NCBI GenBank assembly: GCA_963768085.1
Contig: CAVYGO010000003.1
Location: 248,001 to 312,000 of the forward strand
Reading direction: 5' to 3'
Length of the DNA: 64,000 bases
Source of the DNA: Pukyongia sp963768085
Lineage (GTDB): Bacteria > Bacteroidota > Bacteroidia > Flavobacteriales > Flavobacteriaceae
Part shown: one piece after another, positions 45,533 through 51,928 of the stretch
How positions within the stretch are numbered: position 1 is the stretch's first letter
Layout: the number at the start of each line of letters is the position of its first letter
Program-made: the position numbers and the translations under genes
Notes under the pieces: generated by a model
What the model saw: only the letters and a program-made list of their open reading frames with translations
Databases searched by the model: none
Told to the model about the DNA's origin: nothing

Positions 45533-45724
45533 TTTACAATACTTCTTTAATAGTGTTAAGAAATGGTACTTCCAGAGAAGCCAAACAAAAGCATGAATTT
45601 AATAATTATATGGCAAGTGTCGCTAAGAAACTCTTAATATTTAGCAACATAACGCTAAACTTTGTTAACTAATTCCCGAAGCTGTAAAAAAATATGCATA
45701 TTGCCCCGAACCAAAAAAAAAGCT

Positions 45725-46168
45725 ATGTTACGAATTTATAACAAGTACGGATTTATCATTGCGATTTCCCTTATCGCATATTTCCTATTCATGAAATTAT
45801 TCGGATTGCACCAATACCCGGCGCTAAGTATTTTCAATGCAGTCTTATTCGGGGGCGGAATCTATAGGGCGATTAAGACTCACATGCGGGACAATCCCAA
45901 CTATAAATACCAGGATCTATGGCAAGCCGGATTTATGAGTGGTGCTATTGCTACAATCATTTTTACAGCATTTATGGCCGTGTATATGTATCAGATCGAT
46001 ACCGTATTTGCATCGGAAATGTTGACGGGCTGGGGTCTGAACTACAATGCCGGTGTGGTGATCATGTTATTTTCCATGGTACTAATGGGGATGTCTACGT
46101 CCATAGTTTGTGTTCTCACATTTATGCAGCGTTTTAAGAAATCCTGGAATCCAAGCAGATCTGCTTAA
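45725..46168 (+). CDS. DUF4199 family membrane protein
   Basis: Starting at the second ATG (45725) after an AT-rich leader, the product has 147 residues and four helices. It contains the DUF4199 order: an N-terminal helix, a cytoplasmic loop YRAIKTHMRDNPNYKYQDLWQAGFMSGA, a helix pair and a short basic C-terminus (RFKKSWNPSRSA). DUF4199 is found in Bacteroidota with unknown role. The longer start at 45662 adds a region with many Lys codons that is unlikely to be translated. Confidence 0.75.
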   Translation: MLRIYNKYGFIIAISLIAYFLFMKLFGLHQYPALSIFNAVLFGGGIYRAIKTHMRDNPNYKYQDLWQAGFMSGAIATIIFTAFMAVYMYQIDTVFASEMLTGWGLNYNAGVVIMLFSMVLMGMSTSIVCVLTFMQRFKKSWNPSRSA

Positions 46169-46242
46169 GATAAAATCGTAAATAGTCGGGAACTTTTTTT
46201 TAGCTGAAGAAGATCGCCTATAAATCTGATTTTCCAGAACTA

Positions 46243-46266
46243 ATAGGCCCGTCAATGGCACGGGCT
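46243..46266. terminator. Hairpin between convergent genes
   Basis: GCCCGT and ACGGGC pair around CAATGGC between the DUF4199 gene and the acyltransferase gene. The T tract is weak, so termination is plausible but not strong. Confidence 0.5.
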
Positions 46267-46284
46267 TACTATACTTTCGGCTTA

Positions 46285-47604
46285 CTAACCCGAATTTTTT
46301 CCTTCTTCCAGCGCTTCGATCAATTCGAGACGTGTTAATATTAGTCTATCAATCGAATCCCTTTTTCTTTTGAATAAACGTGCGTACCGGGCATCACTTC
46401 GGAACAAATAATAGCGCTTGATATAATTAAGAGTAAATAAGCCGGTAGGATAAAGAGATAAAGCAAATAACATAGCCCAGTACCAGTTGACTATCGATCC
46501 GAAGAACACTGTTTCAATAATATAAAAGATCAGGAATACAAATGCACCCAGTGCGAGTTTCAACGAACCAACAAAATCTTCTCTTACCCGAATTACTCTA
46601 GACAATATTCTAACCGCGGTATACGGCAAAATATTAACCAAAAATCCATAGATGCAAATTGGGGCGACAAAAATAAAATAAAGGACATTCCATGGTAACC
46701 GTAAACGAATCTTCCCTTTTTTTATTTGCTCGTCTCTTAACTTGAGTTGATCCAGTTCTTTGAAATATCGATCGATCTTTGTTCTGAGATCGTTCATTTT
46801 CCCGGGAGCTTCTTTTTGAATTAAATTTACGGCCCTGGCAATGTCCTTCGACAAATTGAAATTTACAATTGCCTCGTCATGTATTTCAGTTACGTCTTCA
46901 TATCGATTTCTGTACACGGTTTCAATTTGCATTACCAGTTTGCTTAGTTTCTTGTCCTTTACAATCACCAATAATTCTTTCAATCTTTCTTCGATATCCT
47001 TTGTCAGCTTAAGTACAGAATCTTTTTCGTTTTTCAGATAATCCTCCTTGTACTCAGTAATCTCGATGGCGGGACCAAAATTGATTAAAACATCACTTCT
47101 GAAGGTATGAGGATCTGAATAGTTAATACCGATGGGAACAATTTGCAGGTTGAGTTTAAAATCATTCTGATCTTCCGCCCCCAGGGCGATCCTGGCGGCG
47201 CCTGTTTTTAACTGGCGTAGGTTTCTAACTGTCTTACTGAACCCTTCAGGAAATATTAATAGCGTCTTCTTTTTTTGCAGATGGTCGAAACAGCGTTCAA
47301 ATACCTCTTTGTTTTTGTGTATTTCATCCGGCGTAATTTCGGGCCTGTACACAGGTATCATATTCAGGAAATTGAAAATCGTGGTAGACAGTTTCGATTT
47401 AAAGGCCTCGCCCCTGGCCAGGAAATACAAAGGTTGTTTAATATGAGTCCCCAGCAAGATGGGGTCCATAAATGCACTATTATGATTTGCTACAAAAATA
47501 ATGGAACCTGATTCCAGGATATTGGATCGGCCCTTTATAGATATACTTCGGAAATAACCATTAACCGCAGGAGAAAATAACCACTTTAGAATTCTATAGA
47601 GCAT
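46285..47604 (-). CDS. PlsC-like lysophospholipid/glycerol-3-phosphate acyltransferase
   Basis: The 439-residue product has an acyltransferase domain with ANHNSAFMDPILLG (H-x5-D, the eukaryote-like variant) and IFPEGFSKTVR near residues 110-120, followed by a linker of 200 residues and three C-terminal helices. It transfers acyl chains to lysophospholipid or glycerol phosphate at the inner membrane. The H-x5-D spacing matches the ALD1-like/AGPAT branch rather than bacterial PlsC. It stands alone after a hairpin. Confidence 0.85.
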   Translation of the reverse strand: MLYRILKWLFSPAVNGYFRSISIKGRSNILESGSIIFVANHNSAFMDPILLGTHIKQPLYFLARGEAFKSKLSTTIFNFLNMIPVYRPEITPDEIHKNKEVFERCFDHLQKKKTLLIFPEGFSKTVRNLRQLKTGAARIALGAEDQNDFKLNLQIVPIGINYSDPHTFRSDVLINFGPAIEITEYKEDYLKNEKDSVLKLTKDIEERLKELLVIVKDKKLSKLVMQIETVYRNRYEDVTEIHDEAIVNFNLSKDIARAVNLIQKEAPGKMNDLRTKIDRYFKELDQLKLRDEQIKKGKIRLRLPWNVLYFIFVAPICIYGFLVNILPYTAVRILSRVIRVREDFVGSLKLALGAFVFLIFYIIETVFFGSIVNWYWAMLFALSLYPTGLFTLNYIKRYYLFRSDARYARLFKRKRDSIDRLILTRLELIEALEEGKNSG

Positions 47605-47880
47605 CGGAGAGGTTTAATTGAGCCTCCATTCATAAATGAAGAGTCGAAAAGCTTCGATATGAAAACTTACTTTATAAAGTTAAGCTTATGGCGGGAATTA
47701 ATTATGTTTCGTTCAAAAAGACGAGATAATTGAAAATAGAAGAAAGAAAAAAAGTTAAAAACCAGGAAAGTAAAAATACTGCCCAAAGAAAGCATCCAAA
47801 TTCAATAATTGGCCTTCGTATCCCAGGCTGCTCCTAGGTATAATGCAAGCTTCGGAGGACAAAGTATCCATGAGAGTAAA

Positions 47881-47989
47881 CTTCTCATTGGTTACTGATC
47901 TCTCAGTACCACATGACACACACAGTGTCACAACACAACATTTTTAATTCTACTCCGCGCACATTGAGCGGAGCCGAAATGTGCGGTCT
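47881..47989. repeat. Dispersed repeat, copy 2, with tRNA-Asp edge
   Basis: About 109 bp matching 48979-49087. It continues past the 62-bp unit with TTTTTAATTCTACTCCGCGC, an inner GCTCCGC/GCGGAGC pairing, and ends in GTGCGGTCT. The segment between the two copies, about 1 kb, contains the lipoprotein at 48089. Confidence 0.85.
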
Positions 47990-48009
47990 AACTAAGATCC
48001 CAAAAAGAT

Positions 48010-48036
48010 AAAAGCCCTTCATTTCTGAAGGGCTTA
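48010..48036 (-). terminator. Intrinsic terminator
   Basis: AAGCCCTTCA and TGAAGGGCTT pair around TTTC. It lies about 50 bp after the stop of the lipoprotein at 48089. Confidence 0.8.
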
Positions 48037-48088
48037 TTAATCAAGCAATCACTCTAAAATAAGAGCATGCTTCGTTATTGATCCTTTT

Positions 48089-48628
48089 TTACTGTTTCAC
48101 CTGGATATTTCCACCTTCAATTGGGTATAATTCTAATCCATAGTCGATAGTGCAATCCAGTGGTACAGAGCTATTTCCAAATCTGGTAATTTCGTCAGGA
48201 TCTGCATTAGAACCTTCGCCATTGTCTATTACCTTGAACCAGAAATCCCTTCCTTCGCCATCCGGATTATCACTCCAAGAAGTTATGATCCCGGATATTT
48301 GAGCTACGTTTCCAATTACTTCAAGACAGTCCACGTCGAATTTTATTTTCAAAAGTCCGCCGTTATAGGAAAGTACTCCATTACCATCGACGCTTCCGTT
48401 GTTTTTTTCTCTGGCATGAAATGAGAAATGCCTAGTAGTTCCATCTGGATTCGTTAGTGTTCCTTGGCCATTTGCCGAAGGCCCGGAAGCTCTGGTTTGT
48501 GAATTATTAGTTGTAATAACTAAATTTTCATCTTGAGATAGTGGCAAATCCTCCTGTTGGCAAGCTGTAAAAAGCGTCATAAAGCCTGTTGCAATTAACA
48601 AAAGACTTAGTTTTAATGTTGTTTTCAT
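48089..48628 (-). CDS. Lipoprotein with secreted domain (copy C)
   Basis: A 179-residue lipoprotein with Cys at 23 (LFTACQ), an Asn/Ser/Thr linker and the shared domain: DCLEVIGNVAQISGIITSW, then FWFKVIDNGEGSNADPDEITRFG. The end NIQVKQ parallels copy B. Of the three, this is the best match to the widespread 'C..V.GN.A.(I/V).G.(V/I)T..DNGEG' domain. It is bracketed by the two dispersed-repeat copies at 47881 and 48979. Confidence 0.65.
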   Translation of the reverse strand: MKTTLKLSLLLIATGFMTLFTACQQEDLPLSQDENLVITTNNSQTRASGPSANGQGTLTNPDGTTRHFSFHAREKNNGSVDGNGVLSYNGGLLKIKFDVDCLEVIGNVAQISGIITSWSDNPDGEGRDFWFKVIDNGEGSNADPDEITRFGNSSVPLDCTIDYGLELYPIEGGNIQVKQ

Positions 48629-49082
48629 AATTGTATATTTTTAATGAGTTAGTTACTATTAAAGTTAGCACATTTTTAATTGATAATTTTATTAATTAGC
48701 TGTAATACAGATAATATCGTTTAAACGATCGGAAGATTTTATCACGCCTTTCATTTCAAATAATAAGGTGGATTTGTCACCAAAGTATTGGAAAGCCTTC
48801 TTCGTTAGTCTCCTTCGCCGAAGTGGCTACTGAGGCAGTAAAGCTGCGGAGGATAAGACAAAAAAAGCCCCCTTCGGCAACACTTCGACTCCGCTCAGTG
48901 TGGCAGCTCAGGGACCTACGTTTAACAGGTTCAACAAAATCATCGGAATTAAAAAAAGCCCAACCATTTAAGGAAGAGCTTCTCATTGGTTACTGATCTC
49001 TCAGTACCACATGACACAATTAAGTGTCACAACACAACATTTTTAATTCTACTCCGCGCACATTGAGCGGAGCCGAAATGTG
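48629..49082. other. Intergenic stretch with hairpins and repeat copy 3
   Basis: At about 48884-48904 the sequence CACTTCGACTCCGCTCAGTG forms an imperfect palindrome of a kind scattered through many Bacteroidota genomes. The dispersed repeat (48979-49087) follows. An AT-rich part at 48660-48775 shows nothing. No gene is supported. Confidence 0.5.
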
Positions 49083-49087
49083 CGGTC
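48979..49087. repeat. Dispersed repeat, copy 3, abutting tRNA-Asp
   Basis: The copy runs into the 3' end of the tRNA gene (49083-49156). Here the inner loop is AATTAA instead of ACACA, but the TGACAC/GTGTCA stem is kept, which suggests that pairing is conserved. Confidence 0.85.
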
Positions 49088-49156
49088 TGGACGAGACTCG
49101 AACTCGCGACCCCCTGCGTGACAGGCAGGTATTCTAACCAACTGAACTACCAGACC
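49083..49156 (-). tRNA. tRNA-Asp (GTC)
   Basis: On the minus strand GGTCTGG pairs with CCAGACC as acceptor stem, with D-loop GTTGGTTAGA, anticodon stem CCTGCC-TGTCACGC-AGGGGG around GTC, and T-loop GTTCGAGTC. The discriminator is G and CCA is not encoded. It decodes Asp. A promoter is visible at 49227-49255. Confidence 0.95.
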
Positions 49157-49226
49157 AATTTTCTCGCCCTTTTTAAAGGACTCCGGCAACAGCCGGACAT
49201 TAAAAGAAATTGCTTTTCAGCGAGGG

Positions 49227-49255
49227 CAAATATAAGACCATTTTTAGTTGCAAAC
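49227..49255 (-). promoter_or_regulatory. Promoter of tRNA-Asp
   Basis: On the minus strand TATATTTG (49234-49227) matches the flavobacterial -7 box exactly, and TTG (49253-49251) or TTTTG further on supplies the -33 part. The leader between contains a CCGGC-AACA-GCCGG hairpin at 49182-49195. Confidence 0.65.
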
Positions 49256-49313
49256 AAAAATTGACAAACAAAGGAAACTTCTTCTTAAACATTAACAATC
49301 TGCTACATTGAAG

Positions 49314-50337
49314 TCAGAAGCTGAGCACAGTTGTAAGGAGCATCGATATAGTCGAAGTGATAATCCTGGCTTCATTGCAATCACTCGCACATCTCACACT
49401 CACATCACTACCAAACTTCGAACGTTCCACCAGGTAGGTGGTAAGGATCTTATTGAATCCTTCGTTAATGTCGGACCGAACATACTTGATCCCATACTGA
49501 CCGCACTTCAATTGTAAGCTCATTAAAGTATTTAGCCACTGCAGCCTCATAACTATCCTTGATATTGTCTGCATATAAATTCACATGCTCGCCTGTTTCA
49601 ACGTCCACAAACCGTTTAGGACGGTTACTGAAATCGAATTTCAACTCTTTCTCCTTATCGAAAGTGTGAAATAAAACTACCTCGTGCTTGTTGTACTTCA
49701 AATGCTGAAGGGCTTCAAATAACTTCTGTTCCTCCATATCACTCTGAAACATATCCGTGAAGATAAAAACCAACGAACGCCGCTTTAGTTTTTCAGCGAT
49801 CAAATGCAAATGCGCATAGGTGCGGGTTTGCTTAGACTCCTTCGATTCAATGATCGCTTCATTCAACTTACCGAGTAACATCTGGTGGTGACGCTCACTT
49901 CCCTTTTCCGAAGCATAAAACTCATACTCATCACTGTAAATACTCATTCCTATTGCATCGCGTTGCCGTTTTAATAAGTTCATTATAGCAGCAGCAGCCA
50001 GGACCGAAAATCCTATTTTATTCAGGGAGTTGATATTGAATTCCTTCAATTTCGGATAATGCATCGAACTGCTGTTGTCCATCACCAGGTGACAGCGCAA
50101 ATTGGTCTCTTCCTCGTAGCGTTTTGTATATAGCTTATCCGTCTTGGCATATAGCTTCCAGTCAATATGTTTCCTGCTTTCCCCGGTGTTGTAGATCTTA
50201 TGTTCAGCAAATTCGGCCGAGAAACCATGAAACGGACTCTTATGCAACCCGGAAATAAACCCCTCCACCACCTGGGTGGCGAGTAGCTCCAGGTTCTTAA
50301 ACCCGGTAATCTCATTTATTTGCTTTTCTATATTCAT
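49314..50337 (-). pseudogene. DUF58 protein with a frameshift near the C-terminus
   Basis: The open frame (49465-50337) encodes 290 residues of a DUF58 protein: KHIDWKLYAKTDKLYTKRYEEE, VMDNSSSMHYP (vWA-like MIDAS DxSxS), and QKLFEALQHLKYNKHEVVLFHTFD. It ends in a tail unlike DUF58. A frame one base on continues with LKCGQYGIKYVRSDINEGF, NKILTTYLVERSKF, the normal C-terminal block, to 49314. The shift sits near 49515 (ATTGAAGTGC); loss of TTGAA from ATTGAATTGAAGTGC would explain it. DUF58 proteins occur with MoxR AAA ATPases; none is next to it. Either an assembly error or a recent mutation. Confidence 0.75.
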
Positions 50338-50340
50338 TTT

Positions 50341-50690
50341 AAGTGAATGGTGAGAAGTGAATGGTGAATGGAGGTTATTTATTCAGATAATTCCTGGTTC
50401 CAATTAGTAAACGCTTCATTGATTCAAACATTTCAGTTAGTTCAATATTTTCGGATATAAATCCAAGTCGTATAGCCAACAAATACTGGGTTTCAAGCTC
50501 GGCTAAAGAACCCAGAGAGATACTAATGAATTGACTAAATTCTTTATTACTTTTTCGAGCGGCTCCTTCCGCAATATTTGAGGGAATAGATACTACGGCT
50601 CGTTTCATCTGACTCGAAAGTCCATATTTTAACCTATTCACTTCTCACTTCTCACTATTCACTACTAACTACCAACCACTCACTTCTCAG
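50341..50690. mobile_element. Putative inverted-repeat-flanked cassette with four-helix-bundle gene
   Basis: GTGAATGGTGAGAAGTGA at 50343-50360 is repeated in inverted orientation at 50645-50662 (17 of 18 match), and further degenerate GTGA-rich units fill both flanks. The gene between belongs to the four-helix-bundle (23S rRNA intervening sequence protein) family, known to travel with such repeats. The right tract supplies the stop codon of clpP (TGAGAAGTGA), and the left tract begins three bases before the DUF58 start codon's upstream region. No transposase is present. Confidence 0.55.
50375..50641 (-). CDS. Truncated four-helix-bundle (S23/IVP-like) protein
   Basis: An 88-residue product starting at GTG 50641 with YGLSSQMKRAVVSIPSNIAEGAARKS, the conserved second half of four-helix-bundle proteins (SxQ(M/I)RRAxxSIxxNIAEG). 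Full-length members begin about 30-35 residues earlier, with (E)LxVWQ(K) and EIYxLT. That part is replaced by GTGA-rich repeat DNA, so the gene is probably a truncated relic. Function in other bacteria is linked to rRNA intervening sequences or to Avd-like roles. Confidence 0.75.
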   Translation of the reverse strand: MNRLKYGLSSQMKRAVVSIPSNIAEGAARKSNKEFSQFISISLGSLAELETQYLLAIRLGFISENIELTEMFESMKRLLIGTRNYLNK

Positions 50691-51232
50691 TCCGCAACAC
50701 CATCAACGATCCCGTACTTAATACTCTCCTCGGCACCCATCCAATGGTCACGATTGAAATCTTTCATCACTTTCTCATAAGGCTGTCCGCAATTATCGGC
50801 CAGGATCTGCGCGCTCAGTTCCTTGGTCTTAAGGATCTCCTGTGCGGTGATCTCTATATCGCTCGCCGGACCTCTGGCACCTCCACTGGGTTGATGGATC
50901 ATCACCCGGGCATGTGGTTGAATAAGGCGTTTGCCTTTCGCACCTGCCGAAAGCAATAAACTCCCCATGGAAGCACATAAGCCCGTACATATTGTAGATA
51001 CCGGGCTCTTGATCGCCTTGATAGTATCATACATAGAAAAACCTGAGGTCACATAGCCTCCCGGACTGTTGATATAGAATTTTATTTCCTCATTGCTTAG
51101 TGAATCCAGGTACAGGAGCCTGTCCACAACGTGCTTGGCACTTTCATCATCCACCATCCCCCACAAGAACACCTTGCGTTCGTCTAACAACTGATTGTCT
51201 ATCTTATCCTGTGCTTTGTTTATTTTTTCCAT
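50687..51232 (-). CDS. clpP: ATP-dependent Clp protease proteolytic subunit
   Basis: A 181-residue ClpP with FYINSPGGYVTSGFSMYDT, CTGLCASMGSLLLSAG (catalytic Ser in ASMGS), HQPSGGARGPASDIEI (catalytic His) and FNRDHWMGAEESIKYGIVDG (Asp). ClpP forms a 14-mer that degrades proteins fed by ClpX or ClpA. It lacks ClpX next to it, so it may be the second paralogue that many Bacteroidota carry. The C-terminus ends at the repeat tract, so the last residues may be altered by it. The gene is 145 bp from trxA on the same strand. Confidence 0.92.
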   Translation of the reverse strand: MEKINKAQDKIDNQLLDERKVFLWGMVDDESAKHVVDRLLYLDSLSNEEIKFYINSPGGYVTSGFSMYDTIKAIKSPVSTICTGLCASMGSLLLSAGAKGKRLIQPHARVMIHQPSGGARGPASDIEITAQEILKTKELSAQILADNCGQPYEKVMKDFNRDHWMGAEESIKYGIVDGVAD

Positions 51233-51321
51233 AAGTGTCGCCGATTTCGGCTTTTAAAAATTTGCTTTATTCTGTCAATTCGAGTGTTTCTACTTTCTTT
51301 AAAATGTATCGAGAACTAAGA

Positions 51322-51357
51322 TAAAAAAAAGGCCCGGCATAACGCCAAGCCTTTCTT
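51322..51357 (-). terminator. Intrinsic terminator after trxA
   Basis: AAAAGGC and GCCTTT-type arms pair around CCGGCATAACGCCAA between trxA (stop at 51378) and clpP, with A/T tracts on both sides. This would separate the two transcripts. Confidence 0.65.
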
Positions 51358-51377
51358 TAATAATTTGATTTCGATTA

Positions 51378-51698
51378 TTAGTTCAATAACGAATCTATCG
51401 CCTCGGTGTACACATTCTTTGGTGCCACACCAACCTGGCGTCCTACTAATTCACCATTGTTGAATACGAGTACGGTTGGAATGTTTCTAACTCCATACTT
51501 CGCAGCAAACTCCTGGTTCGCATCGACATCTACTTTCCCAACTACCGCTTTGCCGTCGTATTCTTCACTAATTTGATCGATGATAGGGCCAACCATTCTA
51601 CAAGGTCCGCACCATGCCGCCCAAAAGTCTACCACTACGGGTTTGTCACTTTTTAATACGGTTTCATCAAAAGTTGCATCGGTTATTTCTAAAGCCAT
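51378..51698 (-). CDS. trxA: Thioredoxin
   Basis: A 106-residue thioredoxin with WAAWCGPCRM active site (Cys about 32 and 35) and the cis-Pro loop VRNIPTVLVF. Length and motifs are standard. It reduces disulfides in the cytoplasm. A TACTTTTG -7 box is present upstream on the minus strand (51729-51722). It follows dnaE on the same strand, separated by the structured element at 51801-51912. Confidence 0.95.
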   Translation of the reverse strand: MALEITDATFDETVLKSDKPVVVDFWAAWCGPCRMVGPIIDQISEEYDGKAVVGKVDVDANQEFAAKYGVRNIPTVLVFNNGELVGRQVGVAPKNVYTEAIDSLLN

Positions 51699-51800
51699 TG
51701 TTAAATTTTTTATTTGTTACGCAAAAGTAGTCAATTTTTACAGCATTCCTTACAGCCATGGCATTAGTTTAGGCAATGCGCGTATTACTTTTTGTTATTA

Positions 51801-51912
51801 TACGGGCCCGTGAAGTAGTCGTGAAGCGTGCTTCGCTCTGGTTCACTGGCACTTCACGGCCGGGTCTTCCGCTATATCCCTGTAGTATATAGTAACTACA
51901 GGGGATGCCGCT
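51801..51912 (-). other. Structured intergenic element between dnaE and trxA
   Basis: Two nested inverted repeats: CCGTGAAGT (51808-51816) with ACTTCACGG (51851-51859), enclosing GAAGC-GT-GCTTC; and CCCTGTAGT (51878-51886) with ACTACAGGG (51895-51903). A compact structured RNA or repetitive element is likely. It is in the 3' region of dnaE. No protein is encoded. Confidence 0.5.
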
Positions 51913-51928
51913 TCACCCCCTGCCCGAT

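Larger units (their letters stand above)
47605..48088. other. Intergenic stretch with a repeat copy and terminator
   Basis: No gene is visible in 484 bp. It contains the dispersed repeat (47881-47989) and a terminator (48010-48036) that follows the lipoprotein at 48089 on the minus strand. The repeat copy includes the last few bases of a tRNA-Asp sequence (CGGTCT) at its right end, as in the copy that borders the real tRNA. Confidence 0.5.

Noticed and set aside
47982..47989. tRNA fragment at the edge of repeat copy 2 taken as an integration site (attL)
   Set aside because: Only about 6-7 bases of tRNA are repeated, far less than usual attachment sites, while about 100 bp outside the tRNA are shared, which fits a plain duplication better.
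50636..50690. Short regular GTGA-type repeats, considered as a CRISPR array
   Set aside because: Units are 7-10 bp, degenerate and without spacers; they match the inverted repeats of the cassette and no cas gene is present.
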